Origin: Candidatus Poribacteria bacterium
Lineage (GTDB): Bacteria; Poribacteria; WGA-4E; UBA9662
Reading direction: 5' to 3'
Assembly: GCA_012963885.1 (NCBI GenBank)
Contig: DTUY01000363.1
Span: 39,662 to 103,661, forward strand
DNA: 64,000 nt
Part shown: positions 19,666 through 28,237 of the stretch, in pieces
Layout: the number at the start of each line of letters is the position of its first letter
How positions within the stretch are numbered: position 1 is the first letter of the stretch
Position numbers and translations under genes: made by a program
The notes under the pieces: model-generated
Database searches by the model: none
What the model saw: the letters and a program-made list of their open reading frames with translations, nothing else
Told to the model about the DNA's origin: nothing

Positions 19666-21108
19666 CTATTGTATGAAATTGTCGGCGTGGTTATCAATAA
19701 ATTTATTAATTGAGCCATCAAAGACAAGTTTTCCTCGCTCTAGAATCAATACGCGATCTGCGTATCTTAACACGAGGTCAGCATTGTGGGAGGAGAAGAT
19801 TAAGGTTTTATTATTATTCCTGATTTTGTGGCAAAGTATCTGCATTGTAGTGTTAAGATAATCAGTGTCTTGACCGGTAGTTGGCTCATCTAGTAGGAGT
19901 AGATCCGGGTTAAGCGACAAGTTGGCAGCAATGGCGACTCGTTGCCGTTGGCCGCCAGAGAGAGCGTATGGATGATCATTTCTATATGGGGAGATCTTAA
20001 ACATGTTGGCTATATCGTCTGATCGTTTTTCCAGTAAATGGTGTTTCAGTCCAAAGTTTCGAGGGCCAAATCTAATTTCATCTCCAACTGTCTGGGCTTG
20101 TAAGACTAGATCCGCATTTTGAAAGACGAGACCGATTTTGCCGTCACCTTCTCGTTTAGGCCTGAAATTATCTAAAGTGACTTCACCGAATGTTGGTCGT
20201 AATAATTGTGCCATCAACATCAACAACGTTGTTTTGCCGGATCCGTTCTGTCCCATCAATGCGATGATTTCACCATATCCGATTTGCAGTGATATGTTTT
20301 CTAAGATTCCCAATTGTCCCTTGTAATTAAAGCTCGTATTTGTCATTTTGAGTAGATTTTTTCGATCTTGAATATAAGGGGCTGAACGTTTCCAGGTTTC
20401 GGCTCTTTTGGCTTGGATATTGTGCACTGATAGCTCTTCTGTTATCTCTGCGTTTCTTAGAGACCATCTGCGATTACACAAAGTTGCGATTGTGTGTATT
20501 CGGTGCGTAGCAACAATTACTGTGATTTCAAATTTCCGGTTCAATTCACTGATAATCTGTAGAATGTCCCTGCTAGAATTGGCATCGAGATAACTTGTTG
20601 GTTCATCTAGCAATAGTATTTGTAGCTTCATTGCAAATAAACTGGCGAGTGCAATTAGCTGTTTTTCCCCTCCTGAAAGAGTTGATGTTTCTCGTTTTCG
20701 AAATTCTGCTAGCCCAACCAGATTTAAGGCTTCATCGATAGCCTGGTCTATGTGAGTTGGTAGTATTCCCATATTTTCCAACCCGAAGGCGATTTCGTCC
20801 TCAACAGTCGTACAGAAAAGCTGATTGTCTGGATTTTGAAAAAGAAGTCCAACTTTTCGGCCAATGTCTGCCAAAGTCAGATCTGACACATTAAAATTAT
20901 CGATTCTCACATTACCTCGCAATTCTCCACTGGAGGCATGCGGAATTAATCCATTAATTGCCTTAAGTAATGTTGATTTGCCGGAAGCTGTTTTACCATT
21001 TAGCAGGATAAAATCGCCTTTTTCAACTGTAATGTTGATCTGATTGAGTGTCGGCTCTAATCGACCTGGATAGGTGAAATTGAGGTTGGTAATTTCGATT
21101 TGTGACAT
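19666..21108 (-). CDS. ECF-type transporter ATPase, two ABC domains fused
   Basis: The protein is about 480 residues from the ATG at 21108 (a TTG at 21117 is possible). It carries two complete ABC ATPase domains. Domain 1: Walker A GKTASGKST, signature LSGGEKQ, Walker B ILLLDEPTS. Domain 2: Walker A GQNGSGKTT, signature LSGGQRQRVAIAA, Walker B LLLLDEPTTG. The closest architecture is the EcfA/CbiO pair of energy-coupling-factor vitamin or metal importers, in one chain as in YkoD-like proteins. No EcfT or substrate-binding S subunit occurs in the window, so the substrate cannot be assigned and partners must be elsewhere. Confidence 0.85.
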   Translation of the reverse strand: MSQIEITNLNFTYPGRLEPTLNQINITVEKGDFILLNGKTASGKSTLLKAINGLIPHASSGELRGNVRIDNFNVSDLTLADIGRKVGLLFQNPDNQLFCTTVEDEIAFGLENMGILPTHIDQAIDEALNLVGLAEFRKRETSTLSGGEKQLIALASLFAMKLQILLLDEPTSYLDANSSRDILQIISELNRKFEITVIVATHRIHTIATLCNRRWSLRNAEITEELSVHNIQAKRAETWKRSAPYIQDRKNLLKMTNTSFNYKGQLGILENISLQIGYGEIIALMGQNGSGKTTLLMLMAQLLRPTFGEVTLDNFRPKREGDGKIGLVFQNADLVLQAQTVGDEIRFGPRNFGLKHHLLEKRSDDIANMFKISPYRNDHPYALSGGQRQRVAIAANLSLNPDLLLLDEPTTGQDTDYLNTTMQILCHKIRNNNKTLIFSSHNADLVLRYADRVLILERGKLVFDGSINKFIDNHADNFIQ

Positions 21109-21223
21109 GCCTCTCAACAGTTACTAGTATTTCTTGCAGGGAGTAGTTTGAGATGCTAATATTCTATCAGAAAACATTTGCATAGATCAAAGAATACATG
21201 AAGGTGCTTAATGAGCATATTTC

Positions 21224-21822
21224 ATGAGCTGTTATAAAGAGCCACTAACAGCTGATGAGCAAAGACGAATACCGCTCGGACAGGTGTTAACGAAAAAATT
21301 TCCAGCTCTAACAACATATGAGAAGTACCTAAGTTTAATCGTGAGAGCTGGGGCTTTCGTGTGTTTGGGCTTGTAAAATCTGAAATATGTTGGGCGTGTG
21401 ATGAGTTTTTGGCTATGCCGAAAATTTGGTGGCAGCTGATTTTCACTGCATTACTACTTGGAGTCGTCTTGATGATGCCTGGGAGGGTGTCAGTTCCTAC
21501 CAAGTAATGCAACGTATTGAACCGTTACCGGAAGCAACATTTTGTGATGTTATATTGTAATGGCGGTTACACGACAAACCTTGCAATTGACGTTTTATAG
21601 AGCAATGATGCTCTTTTTTCCTATAAGCACAATGTGGAAATTTTTCCTGTTGATCACGATTATCCGCTACGTCTTGCCGTACCGAAACGCTACGCTTGGA
21701 AGGGTGCAAAGTGGGTACGTTCAATGGAATTCATCGATGTAGATAAACCAGGGTTTTTGGAAAAGTAAGGATATCACATGGATGGTGACCTGTGGAAAGA
21801 AAATCGGTTCAGTGTAAAGTGA
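21224..21822 (+). pseudogene. Decayed molybdopterin-binding (sulfite oxidase-like) oxidoreductase
   Basis: Conceptual translation, switching frames, recovers a nearly full family sequence. It runs from ATG 21224 with RRIPLGQVLTKKFPALT, then a shifted frame with NRESWGFRVFGLV and DEFLAMPK, then VAADFHCITTWSRLDDAWEG and VMQRIEPLPEATF, then a last frame with MLYCNGGYTTNLAIDVL, stop, YKHNVEI, PLRLAVPKRYAWKGAKWV, EFIDVDKPGFLEK, stop, GYHMDGDLWKENRFSV, ending at TGA 21820-21822. There are at least two frameshifts (near 21320 and 21542) and two or more in-frame stops. The conserved molybdenum-ligand region (DFHCITTWSRL) and SUOX-fold blocks are still legible, so inactivation looks recent. The tail overlaps the 5' end of the Omp85 gene. 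Confidence 0.85.
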
Positions 21823-23525
21823 TAATTATACTGGCGGTGATGATTCTGTCATCTGCCGTAAAATCTGGTGTAAATGGTGTCTCGGCGGTGATTCTGATTG
21901 ATCATGTATCTTTTGTAGGCAATCGAAGAATAAATCAAAGGACTCTGCAAAAGTTGATCTCCGTTAAGAAGGGAGATCAATACGACGAGGAGAAACTAAA
22001 GGTTGGTTTAAATCAGATCATCGAACGCTACGTCCAGGATGGATTAATATTTGCTGAGATTTTTCCGCAAGTTGATCTTGAAAAAGAACGCGTACAAATT
22101 CATGTCAAGGTTCATGAGGGTGAAGCGGCAAAGTTTGGCAATATTTCTATTGTGGGCAACACAAAGTTTACCGACCGTGATTTACTCAGCTTGATTGATT
22201 TGCGTCAAGGTCAGCGTTTCAATATGGCATCGTTGGAAAAAGGAATTGAGAGGACAGTCAACTTGTACAGCGAGCGAGGACATCCAATGGTCGAAGTCCG
22301 GCTAGCCGAAGTGGTCGCAAATTCAGAGAATTGTGAATTAGATCTACGTTTGCAAATTGACGAAAAAGAAATAATCAGAATCGCGTCAGTTAAAATCAGT
22401 GGTTCTCGAAAAACAAAAGATAAAATCGTTTTAAGGGAATTACCGGTTCAAGCTGGTGACATCTTTGATCAGCGTAAGATTGATCAAAGCTTTCGCCAAT
22501 TAATTAATTTGGGTTATTTCTACAAGGTCAACTCGAACCTGCTGGAAATGGCAGAGACTCCTAATCAAATCAAAGTACACGCACGAGTTATTGACGCTCG
22601 TACGGGACGGATAAACGGCGTAATTGGTTACGCTCCAGCCACTTCCCAATCTGATAATATGCCAAGATTAACCGGATTAATTAAAGTTAGCGAAATGAAT
22701 TTATTTGGAACAGGAAGACGCCTCAATTTCCGGTGGAAATCTAGCTTACTGAAGACAGTTCTGATCTCATATACCGAACCATGGATGCTTGGAAAACCAA
22801 TTTCGATAGGTGGTAAATATGAGCAGATTAAACGACAAGATCAAATCAGTGCCAATATGTCGAAAGAAAAATCGGTGGGTTTAACCGTCAGTGCGCGTTT
22901 TAATCCGGTGTTTAGAGGTACATTAACGGCATCTTTGAAGCAGATTAATTTGTCAGCAATTGAAACGTCGGGGAAATTGAATGGAATGAAGTATGGAGTA
23001 GCTTTCAGTATTATCCGTGACAGTCGGGATTATTTTTTGTCGCCAACAAGGGGGAGGAGAGATCATATTGCTTTTGAGATTTCACGCGGCAATTTCAAAT
23101 TACGGAAGCTATGGATTGATCTGGAGCAATATATCAAAACATGGGAGAATCAAGTTATTTCAACTGGTCTACACGCTGCGTCTGCTTGGGGCCAAGATGT
23201 ACCTTGGATCGAAATGTTCTCCCTCGGAGGAGCAAACTCGCTTCGCGGCTACGATGAAGATTTCTTTTTTGGTCAACGTCGCCTTTATGGCAATATTGAA
23301 TACCGATTGCTTATAGGCTATATATCACAAGTCTTTGGTTTTATAGATATTGGTTCGGTGACAAAGTCAACCAAATCGACAATTTTTGAACCGATTAAGG
23401 TTGGATATGGTCTTGGAGCTAGGATTGAATCCAAAGGAGGGATCCTTCAAATTAATTATGCTCTTTCTCGGGAAAGTGCTCTTTTGCAGGGAAAGATACA
23501 CGTTAACCTTGGAGCTTCGTTCTAA
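21792..23525 (+). CDS. Omp85/BamA-family outer-membrane assembly protein
   Basis: The protein is 577 residues from GTG 21792. GTG 21819 overlaps the pseudogene stop as GTGA, and ATG 21840 is also possible; the longer form gives a charged n-region (MERKSVQCK) before the hydrophobic IIILAVMILSSAV. There are three POTRA domains (residues about 30-115, 116-195, 196-275; VSFVGNRRINQRTL, SIVGNTKFTDRDL, VKISGSRKTKDK). A C-terminal D15/bacterial surface antigen barrel follows, with the conserved turn SLRGYDEDFFFGQRRLYGN. Canonical BamA has five POTRAs and about 800 residues, so this is a short form or a TamA-like relative. Role: insertion of outer-membrane beta-barrels or cargo. The upstream 27 bases of coding sequence come from the decayed oxidoreductase gene. 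Confidence 0.85.
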   Translation: MERKSVQCKVIIILAVMILSSAVKSGVNGVSAVILIDHVSFVGNRRINQRTLQKLISVKKGDQYDEEKLKVGLNQIIERYVQDGLIFAEIFPQVDLEKERVQIHVKVHEGEAAKFGNISIVGNTKFTDRDLLSLIDLRQGQRFNMASLEKGIERTVNLYSERGHPMVEVRLAEVVANSENCELDLRLQIDEKEIIRIASVKISGSRKTKDKIVLRELPVQAGDIFDQRKIDQSFRQLINLGYFYKVNSNLLEMAETPNQIKVHARVIDARTGRINGVIGYAPATSQSDNMPRLTGLIKVSEMNLFGTGRRLNFRWKSSLLKTVLISYTEPWMLGKPISIGGKYEQIKRQDQISANMSKEKSVGLTVSARFNPVFRGTLTASLKQINLSAIETSGKLNGMKYGVAFSIIRDSRDYFLSPTRGRRDHIAFEISRGNFKLRKLWIDLEQYIKTWENQVISTGLHAASAWGQDVPWIEMFSLGGANSLRGYDEDFFFGQRRLYGNIEYRLLIGYISQVFGFIDIGSVTKSTKSTIFEPIKVGYGLGARIESKGGILQINYALSRESALLQGKIHVNLGASF

Positions 23526-23616
23526 CTTTGGAATTCCGTTATGCTGAAGCATAGGCTTGTTGGTAGTTAATTTCCCCTTGCATAATTGAGGTCGTTGTGG
23601 TAGGATTTAGCTGGTT

Positions 23617-23655
23617 TTGCGAACGAACGTTTTTTCGGTGTTTCGCAACTTTTTT
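23617..23655 (+). terminator. Possible terminator downstream of the Omp85 gene
   Basis: Inverted repeat ttgcgaa (23617-23623) and ttcgcaa (23642-23648) with an 18-base loop, followed by a run of six T (23650-23655). The stem is short and the loop long, so this is tentative. Confidence 0.35.
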
Positions 23656-23705
23656 GCGGCTTGGGAAAACAAGCACAGTGTTTTAATTGACTTTGTAGAT
23701 TGAAC

Positions 23706-23744
23706 AGAGAGTGGGGGTAGGATTTCCCGCTCTTTTCTTTTTTT
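23706..23744 (+). terminator. Intrinsic terminator or attenuator before rimP
   Basis: A ten-pair stem pairs 23706-23715 with 23726-23735 (one or two G-T pairs), has a 10-base loop and leads into a T-rich tract (23733-23744). It lies 180 bases after the Omp85 stop and 25 bases before rimP. It could end upstream transcription or attenuate the rimP-nusA-infB operon, which is commonly under leader control in bacteria. Confidence 0.55.
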
Positions 23745-23768
23745 AAAGAGGATGTCTCTCAGGGAAAT

Positions 23769-24230
23769 ATGGATCAGTTTGGGGCTTCAGTTTCAGATTT
23801 GGTGATACCGTTACTTGAGGATCTTGGCATTGAATTAGTCGATGTTGAGCTAGATGATTCCAAAAATGGGAAAACTGTCAGGCTATTAATTCATAAGTCG
23901 CAGGGGGTAACGTTAGGTGACTGCCAGCAGGTTATAGAAAGTACAAGACCAATATTGGATGTGTGTGGCTTAATCAAGCACAGTTGGGATCTTGAGGTGG
24001 CATCACCTGGTTTAGATCGCCCAATCGTGACCAAAGCAGATTTCCGGCGTAATCTTGGCCGCACAATTGAGATAAGATTCCAGTCGGACTCAGAGGAAAA
24101 AATTAAGAAGACAAACGGTGTTTTAAAAAGAGTTGATTCAAAAAAAGTCACGCTTCAGCATTCATCTGACGGAGTTATTCAAATCAGCATTTCAAAGGTA
24201 AAACAAGCAACTGCTAAGCTAACTTGGTAG
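23769..24230 (+). CDS. rimP: Ribosome maturation factor RimP
   Basis: The protein has 153 residues, the normal RimP size. The N-terminal domain shows LVIPLLEDLGIELVDVEL and the family hallmark LEVASPGLDRP. The C-terminal Sm-like barrel follows (GRTIEIRFQ to VTLQHSSDGVIQISISKVKQA). It assists 30S maturation in the cytoplasm. It is followed after 31 bases by nusA in the standard rimP-nusA-infB order. Confidence 0.95.
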   Translation: MDQFGASVSDLVIPLLEDLGIELVDVELDDSKNGKTVRLLIHKSQGVTLGDCQQVIESTRPILDVCGLIKHSWDLEVASPGLDRPIVTKADFRRNLGRTIEIRFQSDSEEKIKKTNGVLKRVDSKKVTLQHSSDGVIQISISKVKQATAKLTW

Positions 24231-24261
24231 AAAAATTCTTAATATATGTGGGGAAAGAACA

Positions 24262-25365
24262 ATGACAGGTGACCTCATCGCAACTGTTCGGCAAATGATG
24301 GATCAGACAGATCTTCCTCAAGAGATCTTTCTTGACGCTATTCAATCTGCACTGATGCAGGCTGCTAAGAGGCGTTACGGTTCAACTGAGGAGGTGTCAA
24401 TTGAGCTGGATCCTGAAACCGGGCAAATTTTTTGCTATGTTCCCAAAAAGGTAGTTGATATTATGCATAGTTTCGCTAGGGAAATATCTATTGAAGAAGC
24501 ACGAAAGATTGATCCAAATGTAAAAGTCGATGATACTATTCAAGTTGAGGTCAATACTGGAGATTTTGGCCGTATTGAAGCGCAAACTGCCAGACAAGTT
24601 CTTGTTCAAAAGATCAAAGAAGCTGAAAGGGAACAAATCTATCAAGAATACAAAGAGCGTGAAGGTGAAATTATTACTGGATATGTCCAACGTATTGATC
24701 GGAATGCCATCATTATTGACTTGGACCGAACAGAAGGGATTTTAATTGATGGCGAGTTTAATCGCAACGCAGGATACAGGCGAGGTGATGCCTTAAAGTG
24801 TGTCATCATGAGTGTCGAAAATGATGAGCGTGGATTGCAAATTCTTCTTTCTCGAAACCATAATTCTTTGGTGGTTCAGCTTTTTGAGATGGAAGTCCCA
24901 GAGATAGAGGATGGTTTGGTTGAAATTCGCGCTGTTGCTCGGGATCCAGGAGATAGATCGAAAGTTGCTGTTTACTCACACGATTCAAGTATTGATCCGG
25001 TTGGTACATGTGTGGGTGTTAGAGGTTCTCGGGTAAGAACTATTGTCGATGAGCTTGATGGTGAGAAGATTGAGCTCATTCGTTGGCATGAAGATATTGG
25101 AACTTACATCAAAAACTCACTTCAGCCTGCCAATGTATCGCACGTTAATATTCACAAGGAAGAGCAATCTGCGGAAGTTATAGTTCCTGAAGATCAATTG
25201 TCCCTTGCCATTGGTAGGCGTGGGCAAAATGTACGTCTTTCTAGTCGGCTCACTAACTGGAGATTGGACGTTAAGGGCGAAGCTGAAGCAATGGAGCAAA
25301 TGAAGAAGGATGTCGCCCAAGTTTTCAAGTCTGATTCGCCTGATGAAGATGAAGATGAAGAATGA
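24262..25365 (+). CDS. nusA: Transcription termination/antitermination factor NusA
   Basis: The protein has 367 residues: N-terminal RNA-polymerase-binding domain (about 1-130), S1 domain (about 135-200, GEIITGYVQRIDRNAIIIDL), then KH1 and KH2 (DPVGTCVGVRGSRVRTIVDEL; LAIGRRGQNVRLSSRL). It ends in an acidic tail with no AR2 repeats, as in most non-proteobacterial NusA. It controls pausing, termination and antitermination. The start is preceded by GGGGAAAG. The usual small ylxR gene is absent between nusA and infB. Confidence 0.95.
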   Translation: MTGDLIATVRQMMDQTDLPQEIFLDAIQSALMQAAKRRYGSTEEVSIELDPETGQIFCYVPKKVVDIMHSFAREISIEEARKIDPNVKVDDTIQVEVNTGDFGRIEAQTARQVLVQKIKEAEREQIYQEYKEREGEIITGYVQRIDRNAIIIDLDRTEGILIDGEFNRNAGYRRGDALKCVIMSVENDERGLQILLSRNHNSLVVQLFEMEVPEIEDGLVEIRAVARDPGDRSKVAVYSHDSSIDPVGTCVGVRGSRVRTIVDELDGEKIELIRWHEDIGTYIKNSLQPANVSHVNIHKEEQSAEVIVPEDQLSLAIGRRGQNVRLSSRLTNWRLDVKGEAEAMEQMKKDVAQVFKSDSPDEDEDEE

Positions 25366-25461
25366 GATAATGATTCTGTCGTCGAGTCCAAGAGTACATT
25401 GGAAACCAAAACGACAGGTGTAAATTAAGCTATCAACGATATGGTTCTAGATAGGGATACG

Positions 25462-27639
25462 ATGGAAAAGAATTCAACGACCTCAAGACAAAAACAGAGC
25501 AAAACAGGGATTCCGAATATCCGGGTCCATGAACTTGCCAAACAATACAATTTGACAAGTAAGGATTTAATTAAAGAAATAGAAACATACGGGATTATTG
25601 TAAAGACTCATATGAGTTCTCTGTCATCAGAGGCTGTTGAACTTATTGAAGAACAAAGGAGTTTGAGGTCGAAGTCAGAAGAAAAAGATGTATCGTTGAC
25701 CAAGGCGAAGGCAGGGAAATCCGAAGCTAAACAGCAATCGAAAGTAGAAGTAGAGCCGAAGATTGATCAACCTGAACGCAAAACCAAGAAGGAAGGAGAA
25801 GAACATAAGCGTAAAGCTGTTGAGGCAGAAGTTGTTTCAGAAGAGGATACAGAAGCGAAATCAGTACCTGCCGACAATGTTCCCCGTCAAATACAGGAGG
25901 GTATAACTGTTGGCCAGCTTGCATCGCAGCTGGGAGAATTGAAAAGCACAGAACTGATTATGAGTCTTATGGGAATTGGAGTGATGGCAAACGTAAATCA
26001 AAGCTTAGATTATGAAACCCTAATTGCCATTTCAGATCAATTTGATTTCGAACCGGTTCGTCAGTTAACACTTGAAGAGAAGATCCTAGCTGAAATGGAG
26101 GAGTCAGATGATCCTGAAGACCTGGCACCTCGTGCTCCAGTTGTTACCATTATGGGGCATGTAGACCATGGTAAAACGTCTCTTCTCGATGCGATTCGTG
26201 ATACTAATGTAATAGACACCGAAGCTGGAAGTATGACACAGCACATTGGAGCATATCATGTTGAATACGACAGTGGGAATCTTGTTTTTCTTGACACGCC
26301 GGGGCATGCGGCATTCACTGCTATGCGTGCCCGTGGAGCGCAAGTAACTGATATCGTTGTGCTTGTTGTTGCTGCTGATGACGGAGTGATGCCTCAAACA
26401 ATTGAAGCCATTGATCACGCGAAAGCGGCAGATGTTCCAATTATCGTAGTCGTCAATAAAATTGATATTGCTAATGCAAACCCTGACCGTGTCAAGCAAC
26501 AGTTGATGGAACATGGACTTTCACCAGAAGAATGGGGCGGTTCAACTATCTTTGTTGAAGTCTCTGCCCTAGAGCATACTGGTATTGAGGATCTTCTAGA
26601 AATGTTGTTGCTTGAGGCTGAGCTTCTTGAGTTAAGCAGTAATCCGAATCGGAACGCAAGCGGTACGATCCTTGAAGCTAAATTAGATCGTGGAAGAGGC
26701 GTCGCGGCCACCGTTCTAGTACAAGATGGTACATTGGAAATTGGCAACCCCTTCATTGCCGGCATGTATAGTGGTAGGGTTCGTGCGATGATTAATGATC
26801 AGAATAAACATCTTAAAGAGGCCGGTCCGTCTACTCCGATTGAAGTACTAGGTTTTACCGGTGTTCCGGAAGCTGGAGATCGATTTAATGTCGTCTCTTC
26901 GGAGGCAGATGCTAAGAAAATTAGTGGTAAGCGGCGGGGTGAGTATCGACAATCACAACTTGGTCCGAAAAGTCAAGTTAGTCTTGAAGATTTGTTTGAT
27001 AAGGTCCGCACTGGAGAAGTTAAAGAATTAAATGTGATTATGAAGGGAGATGCAAAAGGGTCGGTTCAAGCAATCAGTGGTGAACTGCTGAAGTTGAGTG
27101 CCGATAAAGTGGGAGTCAGTATAATACGTGGTGCGGTTGGAGGGATTACTGAAGCTGACATTCTGCTAGCTGTAGCCTCAAGCGCAATCGTTGTTGGATT
27201 TAATGTGCGGCCAACAACAGAAGCCATGCAGTTAAGTACACAGGAAAATATTGATGTCCGAACGTATTCCGTCATTTATGAATTGATCAGTGACATTAGA
27301 GCAGCAATGGAAGGACTACTCGAACCTGAAATGAGGGAAGTCATTGTTGGTCGTGCTGTGGTTCGAGAGACCTTTAAAGTGCCTCGTGCTGGCACAATTG
27401 CTGGGAGCTATGTGAATTGGGGGATCGTGAACTACAACTATCCCGTTCGTGTCCTCAGAGACAGTATCCTGATATACGAAGGGAAAATAGAATCCCTTCG
27501 AAGATTTAAGGACGATGTGAACCAAGTTTCCACGAACTATGAGTGTGGTATCGGTATTAGCGACTTTGACGATGTTAGGGTCGATGATACACTGGAATGT
27601 TATACGCTCGAACGTGTTGCTCGAACGCTAAGTTCATAG
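25462..27639 (+). CDS. infB: Translation initiation factor IF-2
   Basis: The protein is about 725 residues. ATG 25462 has an upstream AGGGA; an ATG at 25441 would add seven residues. There are two IF2-N modules ([15 protein letters not shown], about residues 20-65, and [17 protein letters not shown], about 145-195) joined by a charged linker. The GTPase domain has G1 [10 protein letters not shown]3 DTPGHAAF and G4 NKID, and domains II to IV complete it through [12 protein letters not shown]. It delivers initiator tRNA to the ribosome. Confidence 0.95.
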   Translation: MEKNSTTSRQKQSKTGIPNIRVHELAKQYNLTSKDLIKEIETYGIIVKTHMSSLSSEAVELIEEQRSLRSKSEEKDVSLTKAKAGKSEAKQQSKVEVEPKIDQPERKTKKEGEEHKRKAVEAEVVSEEDTEAKSVPADNVPRQIQEGITVGQLASQLGELKSTELIMSLMGIGVMANVNQSLDYETLIAISDQFDFEPVRQLTLEEKILAEMEESDDPEDLAPRAPVVTIMGHVDHGKTSLLDAIRDTNVIDTEAGSMTQHIGAYHVEYDSGNLVFLDTPGHAAFTAMRARGAQVTDIVVLVVAADDGVMPQTIEAIDHAKAADVPIIVVVNKIDIANANPDRVKQQLMEHGLSPEEWGGSTIFVEVSALEHTGIEDLLEMLLLEAELLELSSNPNRNASGTILEAKLDRGRGVAATVLVQDGTLEIGNPFIAGMYSGRVRAMINDQNKHLKEAGPSTPIEVLGFTGVPEAGDRFNVVSSEADAKKISGKRRGEYRQSQLGPKSQVSLEDLFDKVRTGEVKELNVIMKGDAKGSVQAISGELLKLSADKVGVSIIRGAVGGITEADILLAVASSAIVVGFNVRPTTEAMQLSTQENIDVRTYSVIYELISDIRAAMEGLLEPEMREVIVGRAVVRETFKVPRAGTIAGSYVNWGIVNYNYPVRVLRDSILIYEGKIESLRRFKDDVNQVSTNYECGIGISDFDDVRVDDTLECYTLERVARTLSS

Positions 27640-27645
27640 TATTCT

Positions 27646-27861
27646 ATGCATGTTTGGGGTTTGTACTATCAACTTGTGTGTCCTCCAAAGCCAGTCTTTA
27701 AAGGATAAGCGGCATGTGATCAAAAATGTTATTGATCGGTGTTGCATTTGTGTCCGGTTGACCAACATCATTTAGATAGAATTTTGTCTCATGTTGTAAC
27801 ATTTGTTGAGCAGGCACATCTGGTGGAATTGATCGATTATAAGATTGAGTTGACTGATTAA
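27646..27861 (+). pseudogene. Decayed DUF503 (YlxP-like) gene
   Basis: Between infB and rbfA, where DUF503/YlxP genes usually sit, a broken copy can be read. ATG 27646 opens MHVWGLYYQLVCP. A shifted frame gives QSLKDKRHVIKNVIDR, the family hallmark (S.KDKR.V...I..). A stretch of lost sequence with a stop follows, then FVEQAHLVELIDYKIEL up to TAA 27859-27861. The total is 72 codons against about 90 in intact genes, so there is an internal deletion as well as frameshifts. The intact protein is a small conserved factor of unclear role near ribosome assembly genes. Confidence 0.75.
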
Positions 27862-27875
27862 ATGCTGGGGAGAAA

Positions 27876-28220
27876 ATGGCCGGACAGAGGCGTAGAGACC
27901 GTGTTGCATCCCAGATTCAGAGAGAATTAGGCTATCTTCTTCTGAATGAAGTGAAGGATCCGCGTGTGAAATTTTGTAGTGTGACACACGTTGAAGTGTC
28001 ACCAGACCTGAGTTATGCTAACGTTAAAGTGAGTATTCTGGGAGATGATCAGCAAAAAAGTGATGGGCTTGATGGGCTTGAGAGCGCGAACGGTTTTATC
28101 CGTCGTGAGATTAGCCATCGGCTCGGCTTGCGAACTGCACCTGAATTGAGGTTCAAGCTAGATCAATCAGTTGAGCAGTTGATGTATATTGACCAGCTAC
28201 TCAAGGAAAATCAAGGATAG
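27876..28220 (+). CDS. rbfA: Ribosome-binding factor A
   Basis: The protein has 114 residues. It shows the RbfA KH-like pattern: RRDRVASQIQRELGYLL, EVKDPRVKFCSVTHVEVSPD, YANVKVSILG and LRTAPELRFKLDQSVE. It acts late in 30S maturation on the 16S 5' helix. Strong ribosome-binding sequence GGGGAGAAA lies just before ATG. nrnA follows 17 bases downstream. Confidence 0.95.
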   Translation: MAGQRRRDRVASQIQRELGYLLLNEVKDPRVKFCSVTHVEVSPDLSYANVKVSILGDDQQKSDGLDGLESANGFIRREISHRLGLRTAPELRFKLDQSVEQLMYIDQLLKENQG

Positions 28221-28237
28221 TTGGTACATCCCAGTTT

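Noticed and set aside
21222-21512. 96-codon open frame on the minus strand opposite the decayed oxidoreductase
   Set aside because: The opposite strand carries clear homology to a molybdopterin enzyme across frames; the minus frame has no recognisable motif and is a by-product of that sequence.
25376-25417. Inverted repeat ctgtcgt/acgacag between nusA and infB as a terminator
   Set aside because: The loop is 28 bases and no T run follows; termination inside this core operon is unlikely.
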